Assembly: GCA_035582835.1 (NCBI GenBank)
Contig: JAYKAV010002442.1
Span: forward strand, 2,627,118-2,691,117
Source of the DNA: Phoebastria nigripes
Taxonomy: Eukaryota; Chordata; Aves; Procellariiformes; Diomedeidae
DNA length: 64,000 bases
Direction of reading: 5' to 3'
This document shows, in pieces, positions 53,961 through 64,000 of this stretch (position 1 is the first letter of the stretch; each line of letters opens with the position of its first letter). Both the position numbers and the translations under genes were made by a program. The notes below the pieces were generated by a model that had not been told where the DNA came from, made no database searches, and was given only the letters and a program-made list of their open reading frames with translations.

Positions 53961-55062
53961 CAGGGTGGGGGAATTTGGGGGCGAGGGTCCCGGACCCCCG
54001 CGGGGCCGCAGGACACGCGAGGTCACCTTAGAGACTTTGGGACCCTAAAACAGGGGGTCCCACTTGCCCCTGGGGAGGAGGGCATCCATCAGCTCCAACT
54101 TGCTCATCCACAGCCTCACACCTCTGTCCTTCGCCAGGGATGGGGCTGCCGAGGGTGGTGACGGTGACGGTGGTCTTTGCCGAGCCGTGGCTGAGGAGGG
54201 ATGGTGGAAGGGACCCCGAGGAGGTGAACCCAGGGGGATGGTGACAAACCAGCAAGAGGCCACCAGAAACACCGAGGCTGCCATGGAAATCACAAGAGTT
54301 AACAAGCATTTTAGGAAAGAAATCCCTCTATAAGATCTTGCTGACAAGCACTATTAAATATTCATTCTATAGACTGCAGAGACATCATTAGACACATACG
54401 TTCAGGCTCTCCATACTCCCGGCTCTGGCATTTGTTTTACGCTGCGCTGATGAGCTGAGGGGACCTCGGAGGGGCTGGTGCCAGCCCCTGTTAGCGGAGC
54501 CGGGCTCCACAGGGGCAAGTATGGCTTGCGAGGAAAAACCTGTCCTGGAAGCCCCGATGCCACCCGTACGAGGGAGGCAGGAGTAGGTGGGTTTGGGAGA
54601 TGCTGACATTTAAGGTGCATTATCTTCCCCGTGGCAGAGCAGCAGCAGAGGCTGGAGGGACAGCCGTGCCCCGGGAAGTCACGCTGACCCCCAGGAGCCA
54701 CGGTCCCACCACCGACATCCCCCCGGACATCCCACGTGGACACGAGGGTGCAGGAAGGAGGACTGCCTTGCCTTCACCCCCTGCCCCGCACAGACACCCC
54801 GGTGCAGGCAGCACTCCCTACCCCCACAATCCCCGAGCGAGCCCTCTCCAGCCGGTCACCCCCACCAGGGACCGAGGAGGGGTCCTATGGGCACCCCAGG
54901 AGATGCCACAGCCCTGCCATCGGCCGCCTCAGCAGCCTCGCCAGACGGATGCCGCCTGCCAGAGGTCTCCTTCCCAGCTCAGAGCCGCCTCTCCCGCACC
55001 ACGGGAAAACCCATGCACTCGCCCCGGCCGAAGCTGGCTCTGCCCACAGGAGACGGGGCTTG

Positions 55063-55114
55063 CACACGTGCATATAAAAATATATATATATATGTATTTT
55101 TGCATACATTTGTG
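55063..55114. repeat. Imperfect AT-rich hairpin with (TA)n loop
   Basis: The 21-base arms 55063-55083 and 55094-55114 match as reverse complements at about 16 of 21 positions, around a ten-base TA loop. It could extrude as a cruciform or fold as an RNA hairpin. The mismatches and low GC argue against a microRNA precursor. Confidence 0.55.
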
Positions 55115-55299
55115 GTGATGGTACCATTTTTTTTTTTAAACAATCTGTCCATAAATGTCACCGAAAATCCCGGTCTCCTTTTATTAAACCTGAAAAATGC
55201 GTATAAATGTAAATAACAAATGACTGATACAGGGAGAGGAACCAGAGCGTCTGCTGGCGTCACCCTCCCTCCCTTTCTCCCTCCCTCACGCTCTTTCCT

Positions 55300-55600
55300 C
55301 CTCGTGTAATTTGCATTAATAAAGAGGCTGTTCCTTGTCGGAATGTGTTTCATCCGGTTTAAAATCCCAGGGCGATCCACCAGGAACAGCTCTGGGAGAA
55401 TCCGACTGTCAGAGCCGACAAGACAAATGAATCCCGGTGTCAGGAGCGTGTGGTTCAACGATGACAGATTGAGAAGAACTGTCCCCCTCTCGACAGGCGG
55501 GCTTCATTTTCAAATTAATAAATCTGAATAAAATATTTTCCCTTTCATTACGAGCCGAGCCCGGATGACAGTTCCCGTGACAGGAGGGAGTCGCAGTGTT
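55300..55600. promoter_or_regulatory. Candidate enhancer with TGACAG (MEIS/TGIF-type) cluster and octamer
   Basis: Four TGACAG hexamers lie within about 180 bases: 55406-55411 (minus), 55462-55467, 55566-55571 and 55578-55583. An octamer ATTTGCAT at 55309-55316 is embedded in TAATTTGCATTAAT, and CAAATTAATAAATCTG lies at about 55.51 kb. TGACAG is the core bound by MEIS/PREP/TGIF, the partners of PBX proteins. The block is single-copy in appearance. Enhancer activity is inferred. Confidence 0.5.
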
Positions 55601-55673
55601 GATGAGGAGACTTTGCATGAATTCCACCTGGGCTTCTTCGGCTTTATTTTTACCTGCAATTTCATCCCTGTTT

Positions 55674-55812
55674 ACTTCTCTCCCCTTCCCTCCTCCCCTT
55701 GCCCTCTCTCTCAGGCTCCCCCTCCCTCCCTCCTTCCTCCTCTTCCTTCACCCGCTCTCAGCCCCTCTCCCGTTCCTCCTCCGCTCCTCCCTTCCCCACC
55801 GTCCCCCGGTGA
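55674..55812 (+). repeat. Long polypyrimidine tract
   Basis: About 135 bases are nearly all C and T (CTCCCTCC, CTTCCTCC and similar blocks), with few purine interruptions. It follows immediately after the TGACAG cluster. Such tracts can form triplex structures and generate spurious Pro/Ser-rich open frames. Confidence 0.8.
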
Positions 55813-57169
55813 TTTGGAAGGCGAGCCCTGGACGTCACTCCTGCAACACACGCACCGGCTGTCTCGCACCTCGAATGCGTACATGTATGAGATGCACCGA
55901 GGTCTCATGTTCTTGCTGCGTGCATGCTGTTTTATTTCCACACGTGCGCAGGTGCCTCGACCCTACTCAAAAACCACAGCCCACGCACCTAAAGAGAAAC
56001 CCCCCCGGGGTTTCGATTCTCTTTACGCAGAGGTGGGGCTTGGCTTGGGGACCAGCCACACATGGCTGCTCCCAAGGGGGCTGGAGGCAGAGCCACGCCG
56101 CAGCCCGGTCCCANGGCACGGGCAGCTGGGTCACCAAGGGCCGCGCACGTCCGGCAGCATGGTCAGCCCCAGCTAAAACGTACAGCTCCTGCCCTATCAC
56201 ACTGACAGTCCCACCACCCTGCTCCCAAGGTGGAAGGCGTTTGCAGGTGGGGGTTAATTATAACCTTTTCCTGGCCGGCTGCCTCAGGTTCGTTTCTAAG
56301 TCTCCCAAGCATCTTTCTTGGAGACAGCAGCATGCCAACCGCGGTTGCATGCTGCATTTGCACAACAGCACTACCCAAATCGGTATCGAGCTTTGCCTTG
56401 GCGCAGGAGCACGTTTCCCCTCCGACGCCAGCGGCCGTCCCCGGGGACGTGCGGTCTGCAGCAGCACTGCGAGGTCCCTCTGATCTGCCCCCGGTAGCAG
56501 GCCCCCCCATTTTCTGCGACTGCCACAATACCCAAACCAGTCCTTGCTCCAGAACGTGCCTTTGGACGCTGAGGGCAGGCAAACAGCAAGCAGTCACGCC
56601 GCAGCCGAGCGTTCGTGACACTCAAGTCTCCGTTCCGCCTCCAGATCCCACTGTGACCCATAAACATGGCTGGAGAGCCCATAAACATCTTTACTGCCGC
56701 GTAGCCTCCAAGGCAGTGATGTGGCCCACTTCCCAAGGACACCGCGGAGATTATTCAATGATGCTCCCCATGCAACCTCAGCACAGCAAGTGCTAGCCTA
56801 GGATGAGGGCTGGAGAGCCTCTTTCCATCCATGAAGGATGTCCTGGTTTAGGTAAACCTCCCAGCCCTCCTGCACAAGAGTTGGCCCTTAGTTGGGACAG
56901 TCCTCTGGATCACCCAACTGAGATGTGGCACCCATGGAAGATCACACAAACCCAACCCAAAATTTGGACTGAGCTGGCAGTGGCATAGAGAAAGCAGAAA
57001 TAGGAGAGACCACGGTGGGAAATGGAGTGTCTGAGCTGGCTTGGGAATTGCAGCGACTCCAGGGCGCGTTATGGAGAAAGCCGGCAGAAACGGAGGCGCC
57101 GGCTGATTCTTTGCGAGCCCAATATCCCCCTCCAAAGAAATTAGAAACATTCCAACAGCTATAGCTGTG

Positions 57170-57360
57170 CCTGACAGTAAATTTGATTAACTTGCCCGTG
57201 GAGTTAATGATATAGAGGGCCGTGTGGATTTTGTTGTAAAGAACACAGAAAAGACAGATGAGAAAATGAGAAAACAAGAAAGTAAATTTAAGCAGCTGGA
57301 AGCTTTAACAACTGGCATGATAAATCCAATAAAGAACTGCTCGATAAAACCCAACCACTG
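57170..57360. promoter_or_regulatory. Candidate regulatory element, AT-rich block
   Basis: Contains TTTGATTAACTTG, GAGTTAATGATATAG, AAAGACAGATGAG and TGATAAATCCAATAAAG in a repeat-free AT-rich stretch between GC-richer neighbours. The call rests on composition and motif density only. Confidence 0.33.
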
Positions 57361-59859
57361 GAAAGCCAAACATAGGTTGGGGAGGGAGTGGATGTAGATG
57401 TGCTTCGGATTCACAACCGAAGTGGGAGCGTGATTCACTCACGGTGGGAAAATGCTCCAAGGTCACTGGCCGGGCTGCCAGGAGCGAGCAGGCTGCAGCC
57501 CTCCTCGGCTGCTCGCTCCTGGAGCAGGTGGCAGCGATGCTCCTGCTATGGCCATCCTACACCGGCAAGGTGAAGCCAGGGACCTGCTGCCCAGGCTCAG
57601 TCCCCATCCCTTTTCCACCCTTGTTCCAGTTTCCTTTTCATTTCTCTCGGGACCAGGATGAATCTGCCGAGGCTGACGAGAGCCTGGGGGGATTCACACC
57701 TACCAAGCCAAACCACACTAATTCTGGAAGGCAGCACAGCATCACAGACTCGCTTGCCAACCAAACGCAGACCAGGTATTGCCAAGAAGCCTGAAGTAAA
57801 ACCCAACATTTGGACATCCATATTCTTAAATTCTATCTTCTTTAAAATTTAATTCTGCTGAACCCTGCTGGAAGTCACAGCCAAGAGGAAAACCTCTAAG
57901 AAAATGACTGATGAGGACACATCTCTGCTTATCCCAGTAGCAAGAGCTATGGAGCAGCGTCCCATAGCACCCTATTATCCAATACAGAGGCAGACTTGGA
58001 GCATCACTATATCACAGAAGACCCTGCAGGATCCTTGCTGTCTGCACACGGAAGCAATTTTGGCGTCCCCACACCGAGCTCATTGGTGTTCCCCATCCAG
58101 TTGGCTGTGCCACATAATTCCAGAAGTGAACCACCACTGCCAGCCTGGTCCAGCCACACCACTGTACTCATGCAGGAGAAAGGCAGAGACACCCTCCACG
58201 TGAATCCAAGAATCAGGAGCACAGGGAAAGGGGGACCAGGGCCACCCATGCAGTACCAGATGCAGCTGGCAACAGTCCAGCCGCTGTGTTAGCACTGGCA
58301 CAGCTTCCCCAGGGCTCTGCATTGCAGGAGGGGGTGTTAGCTGGGCACAGTCTGACTGCACAGAGCTGGCCTTGAACCCAAAGCAACCAGCCCTGCTGGG
58401 ACTAGCCCAGCAGCATTTAGGCTGGGTCCATGTAGGACCACCCAAGTATCTTGGCCTGGCACCTCCCACCATCCATATCCTCTGCACCTTCATTTTTCCA
58501 GCCCTCCGTGGCCCTGGGCAGCAGAGAACCTCTCTGTTCCCAACCAGGACATTCAAGCTGGCCTGTTGACCCAGATCTGAATTTTGTACTTGGACTTTGC
58601 AGACCGGTATCTACATTGCCGTACCACCTACATCCAATTTTGATGGGTCGCGGTCAATCAGAAGAGATTTGCTACAAGCACCAATGCAGAAATACAGCTC
58701 CAGATGTTCTCTATGCATTCCCTAACGGGGCCAAGATACAGATGGAGCCCAGTTCCCCNGAGTCTTAGTTTGCTGCCATAACCCTAATTCCCAAGAATAT
58801 CTCCCAGGTCTCACTTCAAATTTGGAATTGGACTCCCAAGGGGGGAAAGGCATCATCATGAACTGGAGACCTGCTGTAGCCGCAGGCTTTCAGGGCTCTC
58901 TCGAGCAACCTTTGGTGACCAAGGAGAGCAAAGCGGCCCTTCAGAGCCATCTCCCCATCTCCTGCCACTTTCCTGTAGCTCAGCCGCCCGCAAGACCAAG
59001 TGGCTGGAAATGTGCAGAGTGCTCTGAATTGAGCTGTAAAGAATGAAGGTGAAGTTTTAAGCCGCTAGATTCATGGCTGGGATTTTTATACACACATAAA
59101 ATATGAATCTCAGTTGTATACAAAGCTGAGCCCATCGTGCCAAAAGGATCCCAGTCAAGCAGGCCTGTAAAATGAAATCCTCTCGGACTAATTTAAGGAG
59201 ACCTGAGCAATATAAATTCTGGCCTGCTCAAATGCAGGAAATAAAAAAAAAATCTGACTTGAATACAGGCTTCTCTCTCAATGCGCTTGGCAGCCCCAGC
59301 GTGCGAACAACGGGAACAAAAAACCAGAGCAAGAAATTAGCTCTGGGGTTGCAAAAAACACTGTTCCAGCTCCCCGTTTATACCAGTCTTGTGGGCCTAA
59401 TGAAACCCTCTTCAGCAAAAATTTAATGCAGAGATAAACTTCCCAATAAATAAGGGGCGCTTGTATTTGCTGACTCCTGATGACTTTCTTGACCTGCACA
59501 GTCACTTCCACTGAGCTGTTATGCATGGAGAAAACGCTCATAAAGATGCTTTTTATAAAAGAAAATATTAACTTATCTGCCAGCTAGCGAATCTTGACTT
59601 GCACACCTCCTCGGAGCTCCTCCGGTTTTAGCGAGTAAGAGCCTCCTTCGACAAGCCGCCTCCCTGGAGGCTGCAGAAGGACTTGCTTGCCCTGCTCCTG
59701 CTGATGAGTGTGGCTGGAGGAAGGTCACAGGGCTGGAGGAGCTTGCTCTGAGCCACGGCCACCACAGTTCAGGTGCATCAAACAGTTTATGGCCAGTCCT
59801 GGGGAGCCCGTGGGTCGGCCAGGCGGGACAAGGAAAGGTAAAATAAAGCATTCGCGTCC

Positions 59860-59968
59860 CCTTTTCTTTTCTCAGGCAGGGCACTGGGGTGAGAGGAGCT
59901 GAAGTGACCTTGCTCAAGGTCAGAGAAGAAGCCTGAGGTCTGGGAAACGCACCCAGACCTCCCTGCAA
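59860..59968 (+). repeat. Possible MIR-type SINE relic
   Basis: GAGAGGAGCTGAAGTGACCT and TGCTCAAGGTCAGA, followed by GAAACGCACCCAGACCTCC, resemble the MIR core and its 3' side (GAGGTTAAGTGACTTGCCCAAGGTCACA ... GAACCCAGGTCTCC). The order and spacing fit. Divergence is considerable. Confidence 0.52.
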
Positions 59969-62399
59969 GGGCTGGAGATAACATCATCCTTCCCAGCAAA
60001 ATAAGGAGCCAGATAAAAACATCTAATTGCAGGATTAGTGATGCCTTAGCGGAAAACGCTGTCTCCTTTTTCTAGAGAATGTGCGTGGCTGTTTTTTGGA
60101 GAGCGGGGAGGAGAAGCATCACTCAGGCTTGCCTTGAGTTATCTGCCAGCTCGCTGGGACCAGAGCGCAGTTGTTTGGGCATGTGCCGCCAGCCTCGTGG
60201 CACCATGCGTGGCAGCTCCCTCCCAAGCAAAATAGCCTGGGGACAGCTTGAATGAGGTGGGTACGGCTGTGCTGCGGTTGCTGATGGCCCCTCGGCACCT
60301 CTGGAGTTCACATGTCCCATGGTGTCCTCGCCCCAGCACCATCACCACCTCTCCTGCTACAGGAGCCCTTACCTCCCTCCCGTGCCNGGGGTCCTCCTCT
60401 CTGTGCCAACCCCCACTTCGTGCCACAGAGGCCTGAAGCGACTGGGAACATCGGGGAGCCTTTCTGTAGCTGGGCAAAGGCACGAGACATCCAGCAAAGC
60501 TATACAGTAACGCAGGGGGCATCCTCCGGTGGCAGGATGATATGGTAGCAAGTTTTCTGGGGCTCTTTTTCCAAGCTTTCTCCATTAAAAACAAAACAAA
60601 ACAAAGCAAAAAAACCAAACCCAAGCACTAGCCAGGAAAAACCTCCCTAATGAACGCATCAGCTTCAGCTCCAAAGCTGAAGGCGACTTCCAGCCCAGCC
60701 CATCTTTGCTCCTCAGGGCCTTGGAGAAAGATCTCCTCTTGGGCAGCCAAGTAGCAATTGGGTCACAGTGCAGGATTATCTGCTAGTAACAAGCCGCAAA
60801 TGTGCTCTGGGACCAGTGATTCATTAATGCACTTCATGGTGACATATGAACCAGAACCCGAGGGAGCCTTTATTTCTGCCCTCTCTATCCATTCAGTTGA
60901 AAGACAGGGAAAAAGGTTCCAGCACCGCACTGATTTCTAACGCTGATCAAATTAGCGCTACCCTACAACCAAGGCAACTAATCAAGGACATCGGGGAGAA
61001 GGTGTGGTTTGAAGTGCAGCAAAACCCTGGGTCTCCGAGTAATGTTGCAAGACAAATCCTCGCTGTTAATAGCGACTAGGAGGAGAGAGGACTGAAGCGG
61101 CAGGGAGGGAGGCTTTGCAAGAAGACAGTGCTGCAGGGAACCTGGTGTGGACCCTCATGGCCATGGCTACAGGGTGCCAGGACCTCCCTCCATCCTTGTG
61201 CAGGTCTCTTCCATCCTCCCCCAAAACTCTCCTCATGGGCCCCGAGGTTGCCAGCGGTCCTTGGGAACTGGGAGCGTGGATGCTTTTCTGGAGAAGTGCA
61301 GTCCCTCCAGAGACACATGGCCCACCCGCACCATGTACCACCACCCTGCTGATTTATTCTAAAAATTGAGATTGAGAAGCAAAAACTATCCTGACAGCAG
61401 GAAAACTAATACCCACTGCCTGCCTTCGGCTGCACAGGTTGAGTGCGTTGAAGGCACACTGACCGCGCCAAAATGTTTTTCTTTTAACGGCAGCTGCCAA
61501 AATATTTCCAAGGTGGCATACGTGCGCCCTTTCAGACCAAACCTTGGGGGATTTTCAGGAAAATGTCCTTCCCTGAGGCCAGGACCTCTCTGAAACGCAC
61601 CAGGAACGTGCACCCGAGGCTCAGCAAGTAACCCAAAAGCCAGCATCTCCGCAGCAAGGCCGGAGAGCAGCCCTGGCTCCCGGCTCTGCAGAGAAAACCC
61701 AGAGCTACTCCAGCCTTACACCAGCGTGGGAAGCAGTGAGGTTTACCCCAGGCACTGCCCATCACGCAGACGAAAGGAGCAGCACCGACATCCAGGGAAA
61801 ACAGGGCCAATGCTACGTAAGTACAGTCTTCACCGATTTAATGTTCCTGTAGGAGCTTTAAATGTTTTATTTCCTGACTTTTATGCAATTTGATTCTTAA
61901 CCATAATGCTTCATTGACTTTTTTATCTTATTTTTTTCCCTCCACACTGCCTGTATCTCCAGGTTACTAGAGCACTGCACTGGGGTGGGTTCACAGCTGG
62001 TGAGACCCAGCACCGCCTCGCCAAAATCCACAGGGGCTGCCAACCTGGACCGCGGTTCAGAGCTATCCCAGAGGTTTTGGCACCGGCGGGGCTCCCCCTC
62101 CGCCCGGAGCCTGGCTTGTGTGCGTATTGCACTGCCCTTTCCAACGTGGGACCTGCAGGGAGTAAAAGTTGCCAGCATCTTTCTATCCCCTCCTGGTCCA
62201 GCAGACGCTGCTCTCCCATTACACGATGTCACCCTGAGTTAAGCTGCAGCGGGAGATGGGGCAGCCACCCCATGGACACCATCCTGAGCCCCGGCTGAGC
62301 CTCGCAGGTGACCGTGAGCCCGAGGAGGAGGAGGATGGCAGCAGGTCCGCAGGGCTGAACCACGCTGCTCCTCCGCCCCGACTGACCACGGCGGGACGC

Positions 62400-62620
62400 A
62401 CGCCCTATCAATACAGTGAAAAGGTTAATGGGATCGCCTCCTTCCAACTCTATCACAGTAAATGCGGGATTTATAGCAACGCTAAAATACTGACCTCTAT
62501 CTGTTTTATGCTGATCATTAACTAAGATTATCTCACACCAGAGATTTGCTATACCAAAGAGCACTGACATCACTAACTGCTATTAAGTGTATTATACTTA
62601 AACTCCATAAAGGGGAGCAA
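62400..62620. promoter_or_regulatory. Candidate regulatory element, AT-rich block
   Basis: A repeat-free block with CCTATCAATACAG, AAAGGTTAATGGG, GCTGATCATTAACTAAG and GCTATTAAGTGTATTATAC. It looks like conserved non-coding sequence by composition. No function can be shown. Confidence 0.35.
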
Positions 62621-64000
62621 AAAAAACCCATTGTCAGCAGCATAGGGAAAAGGCACATTACCAGGCACACTCAGATTATAAAAAAAAAAAAAAAAAGAGC
62701 AGTTGCCTGCAGCTTTCTGTGCGTGTTTGGCATTTTGCGATCGCAATATTGAGAAAAATCCTTGAAAATGTTTTCAGACTCAGGAACCCTCCGCGCACAG
62801 ACACCCAGACAAATGCCCTGTAGCTNAAAGACAACAGTGGGGATGGTTCACGTTGCATGAGGTCCCCAGAGCCCCATCACAATAGGTGCTATACGTATGG
62901 GGCATAAGAAANGGTGTCCGCTCTGGGAGCGGTGGGTGAAGGCACCTTGTGTCCCCAGACGGCTCAGGCTGTCTCCTCCACGGCCCATCACCCACGCCGG
63001 CTCTGCCCACCACCCTCCTCGGCTCCCCCAGCCGCGTGGCTGTTTCTGGGCAGTGGCATATTTGTTGACTTGCTCTTTTGGTGACATCTTCTTTTAATAA
63101 GGAAATCTGTCTCTTAGCAGCTTCTTGCCTAAGGCTGTGCTTAGTTAAAGTGTAAAATGTCAAACTTTAGCAAGGATGACAATAACCCTGCTGGGCGAAG
63201 AAGAGCCAACCACTATATTATTAGCTACTCGAGGGAGAGGGGAGGAATATTGACCCGTTCCACGGAGGAAAACACTAAAATCCCCCAGTCTACCCACCCA
63301 CCCCCNCCCACATGGAGACCAGCCTCAAATCTGCTTCCACATGATCTTTCCAGCAGCCAAAGCTCATAACTAAAGCTGAACGGCAAACAGCACACCCTTC
63401 CTATTTGATCAAATACACGTACATGCACAATTATAATAGGTCAAAGTGTCCTGGCCGTGTCCTTTCATCTTCCAATCTCCCAAAATTCCCCAAAGGCAGA
63501 TCAGGATGCAAGCATGATGCTGGGATAACACATGATGGAGCAAAGTCGTGCTGTCCCTGAAAAGCCTAAGGNGGAGAGTTGAGCAAAGCCCACCGGGTCC
63601 CCTGACAGCCAGGGGCTTAGGCAGAAGAAGGAAAGGCCAGTGGGCACCGTCGCAGGCAACGACCGAGGGCAGCTGCATGAAGAGGGAGGGCTGCCAAGGG
63701 CTTGCAGAAGCAGACGTTTGCAGAGCGGAGGAACATTTTATCAGGCTTATGGGTCTTTGGGCAACACTTCTGTGCTGCTGAAGGACTCATCCATACTGCA
63801 TTTACCTTCACACACTGTAATATATGTAGGTGCAACCTTTTCATCTAGAGCGCACGTGATTGGTACTAACATAATTTTCTGACTAGTTCTTCCTTGAGCT
63901 GCAGCAGAGCAGAGCCATAAATTCACATCCCCAAATTTAGGCAGGGAGAAGATTTCTATTTTCAAGATCAGAGACTGGACAATGTTCACCATTAGACCCT

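Larger units (their letters stand above)
53961..64000. other. Non-coding flank, distal part II (to right edge)
   Basis: No exon is recognisable. A GC-rich, CpG-containing stretch at about 54.65-55.06 kb precedes the motif-dense block 55.1-55.6 kb. Other AT-rich single-copy stretches are at 54290-54400, 57170-57360, 59040-59560, 60770-60990, 61830-61960 and 62400-62620. A 17-base A run lies at 62680-62696. Open frames up to about 295 codons around 55.6-56.5 kb come from a pyrimidine tract and carry no domain. Confidence 0.5.

Noticed and set aside
55565..56483. Frames of 203 and 295 codons on the plus strand
   Set aside because: They start in the polypyrimidine tract, which gives stop-free Pro/Ser/Leu-rich translation in overlapping frames. 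No domain follows.
57904..58292. Two overlapping ~100-codon plus-strand frames starting MTDEDTSLL and MEHHYITED
   Set aside because: They overlap in different frames, match no family I know and have no splice or promoter context.

Overview
The window looks like a piece of a bird nuclear genome. It contains a 5'-truncated CR1 retrotransposon with the avian-type 3' end (20475-20982) and several much older CR1 remnants. The rest is almost entirely non-coding, with short homopolymers and no bacterial-style gene packing. One run of 985 N and many single Ns mark it as a draft assembly.

The only protein-coding sequence I can support is one 74-base exon on the minus strand (7932-8005). It has a polypyrimidine tract plus AG acceptor and a GT donor. 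It translates to the part of the PBC domain that identifies a PBX TALE-homeodomain cofactor, and one diagnostic asparagine points to PBX1. I read it as PBX1 exon 2. The gene therefore runs right to left: 1-7931 is the start of the very long intron 2, 8006 to about 10.3 kb is intron 1, and a CpG island with a promoter-like GC- and CCAAT-box region lies at about 10.25-11.76 kb. Exon 1, with the start codon, is not visible and most probably lies inside the N run at 10323-11307.

From about 11.8 kb to 64 kb lies the upstream flank of the gene. I find no credible exon there. What stands out is a series of AT-rich, repeat-poor islands with dense homeodomain-type (TAATTA), octamer (ATTTGCAT) and MEIS-type (TGACAG) motifs. 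The clearest are near 30.67, 32.75, 36.15, 41.75-42.13, 46.72-47.05, 55.1-55.6 and 62.4 kb. These are candidate cis-regulatory elements of the kind expected around a developmental transcription factor gene. Conservation cannot be tested here, so their status is inference.

Repeats are sparse: one recognisable avian CR1, an ancient CR1 reverse-transcriptase remnant (about 43.6-44.34 kb), two ancient CR1 3' ends (24.7 and 53.9 kb), two possible MIR-type SINE relics (16.2 and 59.9 kb), a ~30-bp tandem repeat beside the CpG island, and short microsatellites. I see no previously undescribed protein system. The points of interest are the small PBX1 exon, the promoter lost in the gap, and the motif-dense regulatory candidates.
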